Made by a program: the position numbers and the translations under genes. A DNA stretch of 64,000 nt from Paucibacter sp963740455 (GTDB lineage Bacteria > Pseudomonadota > Gammaproteobacteria > Burkholderiales > Burkholderiaceae_C), in contig CAVUEF010000015.1 in NCBI GenBank assembly GCA_963740455.1, positions 62,001-126,000 on the forward strand. Reading direction: 5' to 3'. Below, one piece after another: positions 22,067 through 32,267 of the stretch. The notes under the pieces were generated by a model. It searched no databases, had not been told where the DNA came from, and worked only from the letters and a program-made list of their open reading frames with translations. The number at the start of each line of letters is the position of its first letter. The first letter of the stretch is position 1.

Positions 22067-22339
22067 ATGCCCCGTATCGTGCAATGTGTGTATTTGAAGA
22101 AGGAGGGCGAAGGCTTGGATTTCGCCCCCTACCCCGGCGACCTGGGTAAGCGCATTTACCAAAATGTCTGCAAGGAAGCTTGGCAACTCTGGTTGCGCCA
22201 TCAGACCATGCTGGTGAATGAAAACCGCTTGAATCTGGCCGATGCCCGTGCCCGTCAATATCTGGCACGCCAGATGGAGCAGTTCTTCTTTGGCGATGGC
22301 GGCGACAAACCCGCCGGCTTCGTGCCGCCAAGCGCTTGA
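22067..22339 (+). CDS. yggX: Probable Fe(2+)-trafficking protein YggX
   Basis: Small protein (90 residues) linked to iron handling and protection of iron-sulfur clusters from oxidation. The family is recognised by the N terminus MPRIVQCVYLKKEGEGLDF with its conserved cysteine, and by YPGDLGKRIYQNVCKEAW and the C-terminal ARQYLARQMEQFFF. The start ATG at 22067 has an AGGAAA ribosome-binding site a few bases upstream. It probably shares a transcript with argA. Confidence 0.95.
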   Translation: MPRIVQCVYLKKEGEGLDFAPYPGDLGKRIYQNVCKEAWQLWLRHQTMLVNENRLNLADARARQYLARQMEQFFFGDGGDKPAGFVPPSA

Positions 22340-22769
22340 GGTAGCAGCGCGTCGCAGGGCCGGCGAGATTGCAGGACTCAATCTAATCCCGACGGTGCCG
22401 TTGACTACTCTCCAATCTGCTCAGTCGGAGAGCGCTGGTCGATATTGCAGCGACGGCCGCGCTCCCCGGCAATAGAAAGTCCGATACAGCTTGGCACATA
22501 TCGCAGTGCAGCCCAAGCGCCACTTCAAACTCGCAGATAATGCGCTGCGGTGGCCGGACAGAGTGTCGCGACGGCACGGCCAAGGCGCCCTGCCCAAATG
22601 CGCTGTGCATATTAGACCGTGCGACTTGGGAATAATCTGAAATGTGAAGCAATTCACGTACGGCAAGATATCTCGGCAGATACTCTCACATGCCAACCGC
22701 AGGTTCCATGCTTATAATTGCCTGGTCCCATTTTGGGTTTGGCCTTAAAACTTGCCGAGGAATTTCACA
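22340..22769. other. 430-bp intergenic region, no convincing gene
   Basis: No open reading frame here looks like a protein; the minus-strand readings of about 90 codons have no family features or ribosome-binding sites. The stretch looks more AT-rich than its surroundings, especially 22610-22720. A short inverted repeat (CTCTCC at 22408-22413, GGAGAG at 22427-22432) could form a hairpin but has no T tract after it. The right end carries the H-NS promoter. A small RNA or H-NS-binding regulatory DNA cannot be excluded. Confidence 0.5.
22690..22718 (+). promoter_or_regulatory. Predicted sigma-70 promoter of the H-NS-like gene
   Basis: A perfect TATAAT at 22713-22718 is preceded, after a 17-bp spacer, by ATGCCA at 22690-22695 (four of six matches to TTGACA). 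The predicted leader is about 45 nt and contains a GAGGAA ribosome-binding site before the ATG at 22770. Confidence 0.65.
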
Positions 22770-23066
22770 ATGGCATCTCTGAAAGATCTTATGGCCCAAC
22801 GGGCCGCGCTGGATCAACAAATCCAGGAAACCACATCGCGCGAGCGCAATGATGCGATCGCCAAAGTCAAGTCCTTGATGGGCGACTATGGTTTGACAGT
22901 GGCCGACTTGCGTATGCGCGCACCCAGGACAGAAAAGGTCGGCAAGGTGCCGGCGAAATATCGCAATAAGGCAACCGGTGAAGCCTGGAGCGGCCGTGGA
23001 CTGCAACCCAAATGGCTGAAAGCCGCCATTGGCGCTGGCGCCAAGCTGGAAGATTTCGCGGTTTGA
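22770..23066 (+). CDS. H-NS family nucleoid-associated protein
   Basis: Small DNA-binding and gene-silencing protein, 98 residues. The N-terminal half (about 1-45) is a charged helical oligomerisation region (LKDLMAQRAALDQQIQET). The C-terminal half carries the H-NS DNA-binding motif, here YRNKATGEAWSGRGLQPKWL at about 70-89. This is the short form common in Burkholderiales. Start chosen at the ATG with GAGGAA upstream. The gene is preceded by an AT-rich intergenic region, consistent with self-regulation. It occupies the place upstream of dnaG where rpsU and a yqeY-like gene are often found in related genomes. Confidence 0.92.
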   Translation: MASLKDLMAQRAALDQQIQETTSRERNDAIAKVKSLMGDYGLTVADLRMRAPRTEKVGKVPAKYRNKATGEAWSGRGLQPKWLKAAIGAGAKLEDFAV

Positions 23067-23172
23067 GGTGTACGAAACAGCCTTTCGGTTGTTCGGCACG
23101 TCATTGATGAGTTCACCAAGCCCGAGAGGGCTTGTGCGTTCGGGTCGCCGGGTGGGGCATTAAACTCGGCAC

Positions 23173-24987
23173 GTGATTCCACCCGGTTTTATCCAAGATC
23201 TGCTCGCCCGCACCGACATTGTTGAAGTCGTCGGGCGCCATGTCGAACTCAAGAAGGCAGGAATCAACCACAAGGGCTTGTGCCCTTTCCATGGTGAAAA
23301 GTCGCCCAGCTTTACCGTCAGTCCGACGCGCCAGACCTATCACTGCTTTGGCTGCGGCGTACACGGCAATGCGGTGGGTTTCTTGATGGAGCATAGCGGC
23401 CTGGGATTCATCGACGCGGTGCGCGATCTGGCCAGTCAAGCCGGTATGCAGGTCCCCGAGGAAGAACGCTCACCGCAAGAGCGCGAACAAGCGGCTCAGC
23501 AAAAACAGAAGCAGGCAACCTTGACCGAGGTGTTGGAGCGCGCCAGCGAGTATTACCGCCATCAACTCAAAGACAATCCGCGCGCAGTCGACTACCTCAA
23601 AGGGCGCGGCCTGACCGGTGAAATCGCCGCACGCTTCGGCTTGGGATACGCCCCCGACAACTGGCGGGGCTTGGCCAGCGCCTTCCCAGCCTATGACGAC
23701 GCGCTGCTGACCGAAGCGGGCCTGGTGATTGTCCAGGGAGACGACGCGCCAGAGCAGCGACGCTATGACCGTTTTCGCGACCGCATCATGTTCCCCATCC
23801 GCAGCGTGCAGGGCGACGTCATCGGGTTTGGCGGGCGCGTTCTCGACAAAGGCGAACCCAAGTATCTGAACTCACCGGAGACGCCCGTCTTTATCAAGGG
23901 ACGCGAGCTGTACGGTCTGTTCGAAGCGCGTCAAGGCTTGCGCAGCAAGGGCTATGCGCTGGTGGTCGAGGGCTATATGGACGTGGTGGCGCTGGCTCAG
24001 CTGGGATTCCCCAATGCGGTGGCGACCCTGGGCACGGCTTGCAGCGCCGAGCATGTGCAAAAGCTGTTCCGGTTTTCGGAATCGGTGGTGTTCAGCTTTG
24101 ACGGCGACGCCGCCGGCCGCCGTGCCGCCGGTCGTGCGCTGGAGGCGGCACTGCCCTTTGCCACCGACACGCGCACCGTTCGCTTCCTGTTCCTGCCACC
24201 CGAGCACGACCCCGACTCCTACATCCGCGAACTCGGAAGCGAAGCTTTCGAGCGCTGTGTGGCCGAGGCCGTGCCGCTGTCCAAATACTTGCTGGAAGTC
24301 GCCAGCGAGGGCTGCATGCTCGACAGTGCCGAGGGCCGCGCGCGCTTGCTCGTGAATGTGCGCCCCCTGTGGAACTCCTTGCCGGTGGGGGCCCTGAAGC
24401 GCCAGCTGGTGGGCGAGATCGCCAAGTTGGCCCTGTTGCCAGAGGCAGAGCTGCTTGAGCAATGGCAAGGTGGCGATGCTTCCATGCCAGCACAGCGCCC
24501 GCGCCGCGACGCCGATCCGGCTCGCCGTCCGCTGGCGCCACTCTCCCGCCCAAGCAAACGCCGCGGAAGGGTAGAACCCGACAGCCCAGCGGACCAAGCG
24601 GTGCGAATCTTGCTGTTGCACAGCGATTGGTGGGATCAGTTGAACGCCGATGACCATCAATTGCTGCATGAGCTGCCCGGCGAGCATGGCGAGCTGGTGG
24701 CGTGGCTGGAACGCCGTTTGGTCGATCACGGCCCCGAGACTTGGGCCGTCATGCAGACCGCCTTGGCCGACGACGCGATGGATGCCATGGCGACTCGCAT
24801 CATGCAGGCCATGGCCGCTGATGATGAACATGCCGTTGACGAGTTGCATCGCGTGCTGAGCCGGCTCTGGATAGAGCGTTTGGAACAGGAGGCGGCTGCG
24901 CTGGCTTCAAATGCTGACGGCCGCGAAGCCCTCGACAAGCTCAAGCAGGTACGCGCCCGGATCCAGGCCTTGCGAGCTCGACTCTGA
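23173..24987 (+). CDS. dnaG: DNA primase
   Basis: Synthesises RNA primers for replication and interacts with DnaB. The 604-residue product begins at a GTG (23173) that gives the standard MIPPGFIQDLLARTDIVEVV start. The CHC2 zinc finger uses Cys37, His40, Cys58 and Cys61. The Toprim catalytic core has VVEGYMDVVAL and SFDGDAAGRRA. The C-terminal domain (about 430-604) is the DnaB-interacting region, joined by an Arg/Pro-rich linker. It precedes rpoD on the same strand, but rpoD also has its own promoter. Confidence 0.96.
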   Translation: MIPPGFIQDLLARTDIVEVVGRHVELKKAGINHKGLCPFHGEKSPSFTVSPTRQTYHCFGCGVHGNAVGFLMEHSGLGFIDAVRDLASQAGMQVPEEERSPQEREQAAQQKQKQATLTEVLERASEYYRHQLKDNPRAVDYLKGRGLTGEIAARFGLGYAPDNWRGLASAFPAYDDALLTEAGLVIVQGDDAPEQRRYDRFRDRIMFPIRSVQGDVIGFGGRVLDKGEPKYLNSPETPVFIKGRELYGLFEARQGLRSKGYALVVEGYMDVVALAQLGFPNAVATLGTACSAEHVQKLFRFSESVVFSFDGDAAGRRAAGRALEAALPFATDTRTVRFLFLPPEHDPDSYIRELGSEAFERCVAEAVPLSKYLLEVASEGCMLDSAEGRARLLVNVRPLWNSLPVGALKRQLVGEIAKLALLPEAELLEQWQGGDASMPAQRPRRDADPARRPLAPLSRPSKRRGRVEPDSPADQAVRILLLHSDWWDQLNADDHQLLHELPGEHGELVAWLERRLVDHGPETWAVMQTALADDAMDAMATRIMQAMAADDEHAVDELHRVLSRLWIERLEQEAAALASNADGREALDKLKQVRARIQALRARL

Positions 24988-25020
24988 GCCCGCTTGCGGG
25001 GACACGGGGCTGACTTTACT

Positions 25021-25049
25021 TTGACATTTCGCCTGCGCCGGACCATAAT
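25021..25049 (+). promoter_or_regulatory. Predicted sigma-70 promoter of rpoD
   Basis: Perfect -35 TTGACA at 25021-25026, a 17-bp spacer and -10 CATAAT at 25044-25049. This is one of the best promoters in the window. Transcription would begin near 25056 and give a leader of about 280 nt before the rpoD ATG. Confidence 0.8.
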
Positions 25050-25055
25050 GCAGGG

Positions 25056-25335
25056 TTTTTAGGCGCGACAAGAGTGACGGCAGTACCTCCGGTCCCCGGC
25101 CACCCACTGACCCTGGGTAACCCTAGACGGTTTGACAGGCCAACCGATACCCGCAAGGGCTGCACTCTACAAACGATCACCCTCAGCTTGTCCGCCTTCG
25201 GCGCTGTGCTGCACGACCATCGAGGGCGTCGGCACGGCCTGCCCAGTTGTCTTTGTTTGACATCGAATTGCCTGTTTTTCTGATGCCTGCGACGACTGCT
25301 GGCCTTGCCCCGCCCTTACGCATTTGAGGATTTGC
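25056..25335 (+). other. Long untranslated leader of rpoD
   Basis: Together with the promoter this forms a 348-bp gap between dnaG and rpoD with no coding potential. It holds a TTGACA at 25257-25262 with a TCTGAT-like -10 sixteen bases later (25279-25284), a possible second, weaker promoter. The leader ends with a TGAGGA ribosome-binding site at 25325-25330. A short palindrome around GGGTAACCC near 25115 is the only clear secondary-structure element noted. Confidence 0.5.
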
Positions 25336-27537
<2,202 letters not shown>

Positions 27538-27681
27538 GGACGGCAGGCGCCATCTTCAGTCATGTCCTTGATGCATGAGCTCACCCTTGCGTTGGCTGAT
27601 CGGCGCGGCGGCCCTGCGCTGGGTGATTTCTCGGACCTCAACAACGGCCAACATCGGCTGAGCCACTGACTTCGACCATCC

Positions 27682-28773
27682 ATGCGATACCGCACCGAGT
27701 CACCCCTGTCCCACGGGCAAGCGCCGCGTACTGCCGTGCTGTTGTGCAATCTGGGCACCCCCGACGAGCCCACGGCGCCGGCCTTGCGTCGCTATCTGGC
27801 CGAGTTCTTGAGCGACCCGCGCGTCGTCGAAATCCCCGCGCTGGTCTGGCGCGTCATCCTGCACGGCATCATCTTGCGCGTGCGCCCGGCCAAGTCGGCG
27901 GCCAAGTACGCCAGCATCTGGTTGGCCGAAGGCTCGCCGCTGCGCGTGTGGACCGAAAGACAGGCCAAGCTGCTCGGCGGCTACCTGGGTGAACGGGGTC
28001 ACGTCTTGACCGTGCGTTACGCCATGCGCTACGGCAAGCCCGGCATCCCGCAAGTGCTTGACGAGCTGCTTGCGTCGGGCGCCACACGTGTGCTCATCCT
28101 GCCGGCGTATCCGCAGTATTCGGCGGCAACCACTGCCAGCACGGTAGACGCCGTCGGCGCATGGGCGGCGCGCCGACGCAAATTACCCGAATTGCGTTTC
28201 GTGAACAACTTCCACGACGATCCCGGCTATATCGCAGCACTGGCAAGCAGCGTGCGCGAGCATTGGGCGCGCGAGGGTCAGGCCGGCATGCTCGTCATGA
28301 GTTTTCATGGCATGCCCGAGCGCACCTTGCATTTGGGCGATCCCTATCACTGTGAATGCCTCAAGACAGGCCGCCTGCTGGCGCAAGCCTTGAATCTGCG
28401 GCAAGACGACTATCTGGTCACCTTCCAGAGTCGTTTCGGAAAAGCCAAGTGGCTGCAACCCTACACCGAGCCCAGCCTGAAGCGACTTGCCGCGCAAGGA
28501 GTGCAGCGGGTCGATGTGATCTGCCCCGGCTTCAGCGCCGACTGCCTGGAGACGCTCGAGGAAATCAAGCAAGAAGCGAGCGCCGCGTTCCTGGCGGCTG
28601 GCGGCAAGGATTTTCACTACATCCCTTGCCTGAACGAGCGGCCCGACTGGATCAATGCCCTGGCGTCGATCTGCGAGCGCCACCTGCAGGGTTGGCCCAC
28701 CCAGGCCCGGCCCGACGCCACCGCCTTGCAGCACCAGCGCGCGGCAGCCCTGGCGCTGGGCGCCAAGGATTGA
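27682..28773 (+). CDS. hemH: Ferrochelatase
   Basis: Inserts ferrous iron into protoporphyrin IX, the last step of protoheme synthesis. The 363-residue product shows LLCNLGTPDEPTAPALRRYL at the N terminus, the catalytic histidine in SFHGMPERTLHLGDPYHCEC, and the family signature CPGFSADCLETLEEI. It stands upstream of the S4-domain gene and the grpE-dnaK-dnaJ group, the order seen in Burkholderiales; hrcA, which often neighbours this group, is not present. No strong ribosome-binding site is visible before the ATG. Confidence 0.96.
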   Translation: MRYRTESPLSHGQAPRTAVLLCNLGTPDEPTAPALRRYLAEFLSDPRVVEIPALVWRVILHGIILRVRPAKSAAKYASIWLAEGSPLRVWTERQAKLLGGYLGERGHVLTVRYAMRYGKPGIPQVLDELLASGATRVLILPAYPQYSAATTASTVDAVGAWAARRRKLPELRFVNNFHDDPGYIAALASSVREHWAREGQAGMLVMSFHGMPERTLHLGDPYHCECLKTGRLLAQALNLRQDDYLVTFQSRFGKAKWLQPYTEPSLKRLAAQGVQRVDVICPGFSADCLETLEEIKQEASAAFLAAGGKDFHYIPCLNERPDWINALASICERHLQGWPTQARPDATALQHQRAAALALGAKD

Positions 28774-28818
28774 TCGCGAGCCGCAGCGCCTGCCAGACAC
28801 TTCGAGGAACCGCCACTC

Positions 28819-29205
28819 ATGAGACTGGACAAATGGCTTTGGGTCGCACGCTTTTACAAGACCCGCGCGCTGGCCGCCGACGAAGTTGGCAAAGGCCGCG
28901 TGCAGGTCAATGGCCAGACAGCCAAAGCCGCCAAGGAATTGCGTCCGGGTGATCGCCTGGATATGCGTCAAGGGCAGATTGCCCGCAGCGTGCTCGTGCT
29001 CGGCTTGAGCGCCGTGCGCGGCCCGGCCCCTCAAGCGCAGGCCTTGTACCAGGAAACGCCCGAGAGTCTGGAGCGCCGTGAAAAGGCGGCCGAACAACGC
29101 CGCTTGGCGCCCGAGCCGTCGGCCACCATCAGCCAGGGCCGGCCCACCAAGCAAGACCGCCGCAAGCTCAGCGACTGGGACCGCTGGAGTGCCAGCATCG
29201 ATTGA
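28819..29205 (+). CDS. hslR: S4-domain RNA-binding heat-shock protein (Hsp15 family)
   Basis: Binds 50S subunits carrying nascent chains after premature dissociation; known in E. coli as Hsp15. The 128-residue product has the S4 fold at its N terminus (MRLDKWLWVARFYKTRALAA, then GRVQVNGQTAKAAKELRPGD) and a basic C-terminal tail (PTKQDRRKLSDWDRW). It lies between hemH and grpE. Its TGA stop codon lies within the target-site duplication of the MITE-like element that follows, which inserted exactly at the stop without changing the protein. Confidence 0.9.
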   Translation: MRLDKWLWVARFYKTRALAADEVGKGRVQVNGQTAKAAKELRPGDRLDMRQGQIARSVLVLGLSAVRGPAPQAQALYQETPESLERREKAAEQRRLAPEPSATISQGRPTKQDRRKLSDWDRWSASID

Positions 29206-29206
29206 A
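29202..29206 (+). repeat. Target-site duplication, left copy
   Basis: TTGAA directly before the left inverted repeat. It contains the TGA stop codon of the S4-domain gene. The right copy is at 29441-29445, directly after the right inverted repeat. Confidence 0.8.
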
Positions 29207-29440
29207 CCTAGAAACCGCAGTTGACCGCTTGTTGCTCGTTGGAGAGCCCAATGAATGCAGATGTTATTGACCACGAAGCTGTTCAGCACTTGGGTGAGAG
29301 CGCTACACACCCGATTGAGCCGCCCTGCGGCGCGCTGGGTGCGTTGCTCGTCCTTGCAGGCATGAGCCTGCCGTGTCCTCGCGCCTTCCCAGCCCACCCC
29401 ATGACGGCCCACTCGGGCGTGTCCAACTGCGGTTTCTAGG
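29207..29440. mobile_element. MITE-like non-autonomous insertion element (234 bp)
   Basis: Perfect 17-bp terminal inverted repeats: CCTAGAAACCGCAGTTG at 29207-29223 and its exact complement at 29424-29440. A 5-bp direct repeat TTGAA flanks both sides (29202-29206 and 29441-29445), the expected target-site duplication. Removing the element and one copy joins the S4 gene stop directly to the grpE upstream region. The interior has no transposase; it contains a GCAGGC-ATGA-GCCTGC hairpin at 29356-29371. The end sequence starting CCT and the 5-bp duplication would suit a derivative of an IS1380-type element, but that assignment is inference. Confidence 0.85.
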
Positions 29441-29479
29441 TTGAATCGCGCCCATTCGCCCGCTGGCGCAAGACAAGCT

Positions 29480-29507
29480 CTTGAAACCCACCGCGACAGA
29501 CCCATTT
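29480..29507 (+). promoter_or_regulatory. Predicted sigma-32 heat-shock promoter of grpE
   Basis: CTTGAAA at 29480-29486, a 14-bp spacer and CCCATTT at 29501-29507, an essentially perfect match to the sigma-32 consensus. Transcription would start near 29516, giving a leader of about 30 nt to the grpE ATG. It lies 40 bp beyond the MITE-like element. Confidence 0.85.
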
Positions 29508-29547
29508 GAAACCCGAGCAAACTTTTTCTGCCTGCCTTCCATTGACC

Positions 29548-30075
29548 ATGACCCAAGACAAACCAAACCAACAAGACCCGGCAGCGGACGCTCAGAGCCC
29601 TGCCAGCGAACCGTCGACCAGCGCAGAAGCCCAGTTGGCCGAATTGCAAGCGCGCCATGCCGACGTGTCGGACGCCTATCTGCGCGCCAAGGCCGAGGTC
29701 GAGAACATCCGTCGCCGTTCAGACGAAGAAATATCCAAGGCACGCAAATATGCGGTGGAGACGTTTGCCGAGTCGCTGTTGCCAGTGATGGACAGCATGG
29801 AGGCCGCCATCGCCATGCCCGACGCCAAGGTCGAGCAGGTGCTTGAAGGCATACATGCCACGCGCCGCCAGTTGATCAGCGCCCTGGAGCGCAACAAGGT
29901 GTTGGAGATCAATCCGGCCACCGGCGTCAAGTTCGACCCGCATCAGCACCAGGCCATCAGCGTGGTGCCGGCCGATCAAGAGGCCAATACGGTGGTGATG
30001 GTGCTGCAAAAGGGTTACCTGATTGCCGACCGCGTGTTGCGGCCGGCATTGGTGACCGTGGCCGGGGCGACTTAG
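29548..30075 (+). CDS. grpE: Nucleotide exchange factor GrpE
   Basis: Co-chaperone that releases ADP from DnaK. The 175-residue product has an acidic, disordered N terminus, a long coiled coil (about 35-90, with AYLRAKAEVENIRRRSDEEI) and the C-terminal beta domain (FDPHQHQAISVVPADQEANT, then GYLIADRVLRPALVTV). The start ATG at 29548 is preferred over one 42 nt upstream, which would overlap the heat-shock promoter. First gene of the chaperone group. Confidence 0.95.
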   Translation: MTQDKPNQQDPAADAQSPASEPSTSAEAQLAELQARHADVSDAYLRAKAEVENIRRRSDEEISKARKYAVETFAESLLPVMDSMEAAIAMPDAKVEQVLEGIHATRRQLISALERNKVLEINPATGVKFDPHQHQAISVVPADQEANTVVMVLQKGYLIADRVLRPALVTVAGAT

Positions 30076-30146
30076 GTCTTTGCCGGGCCGCATGGTGGCG
30101 CACCGCAGCACTTGCTGCCCACCCGCCGTCGAGAGGGTCCCCCGCT

Positions 30147-30172
30147 CTTGAAAAGCGGCAAATGACCCACAA
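30147..30172 (+). promoter_or_regulatory. Possible second sigma-32 promoter before dnaK
   Basis: CTTGAAA at 30147-30153, a 12-bp spacer and CCCACAA at 30166-30172. The -35 is perfect, the -10 only partly matches CCCATNT. It would let dnaK be transcribed independently of grpE under heat shock. Confidence 0.5.
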
Positions 30173-30204
30173 CTGAAAACAATCAGATTTCTGGAGCTAG
30201 GAAC

Positions 30205-32160
30205 ATGGGAAAGATTATCGGTATCGACTTGGGCACGACGAACTCGTGCGTGGCGGTCATGGAAGGCAATACGACGCGCGTCATCGAGAACAGCGAGGGT
30301 GCGCGCACCACGCCTTCGGTCATCGCGTACCAGGAAGACGGTGAAATTCTGGTGGGCGCCTCGGCCAAGCGTCAGGCGGTGACCAATCCCAAGAACACCT
30401 TGTATGCGGTGAAGCGGCTGATCGGCCGCAAATTCACCGAGAAGGAAGTGCAAAAGGACATCGACCTGATGCCCTACAAGATTGCGGCTGCCGACAATGG
30501 CGACGCCTGGGTGGAAGTGCGCGGCAAGCGCCTGGCGCCGCCCCAGGTCAGCGCCGAGGTGCTGCGCAAGATGAAGAAGACCGCCGAGGACTATCTCGGC
30601 GAGGAAGTGACCGAAGCCGTGATCACGGTGCCGGCCTACTTCAACGACAGCCAGCGTCAGGCCACCAAGGATGCCGGACGCATCGCCGGGCTGGACGTCA
30701 AGCGCATCATCAACGAGCCCACGGCGGCGGCGCTGGCCTTCGGTCTGGACAAGCATGGCAAGGGCGACCGCAAGATTGCCGTCTATGACCTGGGCGGCGG
30801 CACCTTCGACGTGTCCATCATCGAGATCGCCGACGTCGACGGTGAAATGCAGTTCGAAGTCTTGTCCACGAACGGCGACACCTTCCTGGGCGGCGAAGAC
30901 TTCGACCAGCGCGTAATCGACTTCATCATTGCCGAGTTCAAGAAGGAGCAAGGCGTCGATCTGGGCAAGGACGTGTTGGCCCTGCAGCGCCTCAAGGAAG
31001 CGGCCGAAAAGGCCAAGATCGAGTTGTCGAACTCGACCCAGACCGACATCAACCTGCCGTACGTGACGGCCGACGCGTCGGGCCCGAAACACCTGAGCAT
31101 CAAGCTCACACGCGCCAAGCTCGAAAGCCTGGTCGAAGACCTGATCGAGCGCACCATCGGCCCCTGCCGCACCGCGATCACGGATGCGAACGTCAAGACC
31201 AGTGACATTGACGACGTGATCCTGGTGGGCGGCATGACACGCATGCCCAAGGTGCAGGACAAGGTCAAGGAATTCTTCGGCAAGGAACCGCGCAAGGACG
31301 TCAACCCCGACGAAGCGGTTGCCGTAGGTGCCGCGATTCAAGGACAGGTTCTGGGTGGTGAGCGCAAGGACGTCTTGCTGCTCGACGTCACCCCGCTGAG
31401 CCTGGGCATCGAGACCCTGGGCGGCGTGATGACCAAGATGATCAAGAAGAACACGACCATCCCGACCAAGTTCGCACAGACATTCTCGACCGCCGACGAC
31501 AACCAGCCCGCCGTGACGATCAAGGTTTATCAGGGAGAACGCGAACTGGCCGCCGGCAACAAGAGTCTGGGCGAGTTCAATCTGGAAGGCATCCCACCGT
31601 CACCGCGCGGCATGCCTCAGATCGAAGTGACCTTCGATATCGACGCCAACGGCATACTGCATGTGAGCGCCAAGGACAAGGGCACTGGCAAAGAGAACAA
31701 GATCACCATCAAGGCCAACTCCGGCTTGTCTGAAGGAGAGATCGAGAAGATGGTGAAGGACGCCGAGCTCAACGCCGTCGAGGACAAGAAGAAGGTCGAG
31801 ATTGTCCAGTCCAAGAATCAGGCCGACGGCCTGGTGCACAGCGTGCTCAAGTCCATGACCGAATATGGCGACAAGCTCGATGCTGACGAAAAGGCCAAGA
31901 TCGAAGCCGCCATCAAAGACGTCGAAACTGCCATGAAGGGCGAGGACAAGGCCGACATCGACGCCAAGTGTGAAACGCTGACGGCCGCCAGCCAGAAGTT
32001 GGGCGAGAAAATGTACGCCGACAAGCAGGCGGCACAAGCGGCAGCGGCCGGAGCGGCCGCTCCCGGTGAGGCCGAACAGCACAAGTCGGGTGACGGCGCC
32101 AAGCCCGCCGACGACAATGTGGTCGACGCCGAGTTCACCGAAGTCAAGGACAAGAAGTAA
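30205..32160 (+). CDS. dnaK: Molecular chaperone DnaK (Hsp70)
   Basis: ATP-dependent Hsp70 chaperone, 651 residues. The nucleotide-binding domain opens with GKIIGIDLGTTNSCVAVMEG and carries the phosphate-2 motif VYDLGGGTFDVSIIEI and the adenosine motif ILVGGMTRMPKVQ. The substrate-binding domain begins after about residue 390 (LLLDVTPLSLGIETLGGVMT). The Ala/Gly-rich tail ends in VDAEFTEVKDKK, close to the EEVKDKK end of other DnaKs. It is preceded by a GGAG ribosome-binding site and followed by dnaJ after 107 nt. Confidence 0.98.
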   Translation: MGKIIGIDLGTTNSCVAVMEGNTTRVIENSEGARTTPSVIAYQEDGEILVGASAKRQAVTNPKNTLYAVKRLIGRKFTEKEVQKDIDLMPYKIAAADNGDAWVEVRGKRLAPPQVSAEVLRKMKKTAEDYLGEEVTEAVITVPAYFNDSQRQATKDAGRIAGLDVKRIINEPTAAALAFGLDKHGKGDRKIAVYDLGGGTFDVSIIEIADVDGEMQFEVLSTNGDTFLGGEDFDQRVIDFIIAEFKKEQGVDLGKDVLALQRLKEAAEKAKIELSNSTQTDINLPYVTADASGPKHLSIKLTRAKLESLVEDLIERTIGPCRTAITDANVKTSDIDDVILVGGMTRMPKVQDKVKEFFGKEPRKDVNPDEAVAVGAAIQGQVLGGERKDVLLLDVTPLSLGIETLGGVMTKMIKKNTTIPTKFAQTFSTADDNQPAVTIKVYQGERELAAGNKSLGEFNLEGIPPSPRGMPQIEVTFDIDANGILHVSAKDKGTGKENKITIKANSGLSEGEIEKMVKDAELNAVEDKKKVEIVQSKNQADGLVHSVLKSMTEYGDKLDADEKAKIEAAIKDVETAMKGEDKADIDAKCETLTAASQKLGEKMYADKQAAQAAAAGAAAPGEAEQHKSGDGAKPADDNVVDAEFTEVKDKK

Positions 32161-32267
32161 TACCCAAGGCTGCCGGCCTTGCCGGTGACCGCCGCCGCGT
32201 GTGAGTGTGCTGAACTGCGGTTCTTCCCTCCTCGCGGCGTTCTGTTTTGACAAGCCCGGACCAGCCC

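Noticed and set aside
22383..22696. Two minus-strand frames of about 90 codons in the gap before the H-NS gene
   Set aside because: They overlap each other in different frames, lack ribosome-binding sites and resemble nothing known.
29221..29439. 72-codon reading frame inside the MITE-like element
   Set aside because: No ribosome-binding site or family features, and it ends inside the inverted repeat; not a transposase remnant I can recognise.
29446..30204. CIRCE operator for the dnaK group
   Set aside because: No TTAGCACTC/GAGTGCTAA inverted repeat is present; the sigma-32 motifs explain the regulation.
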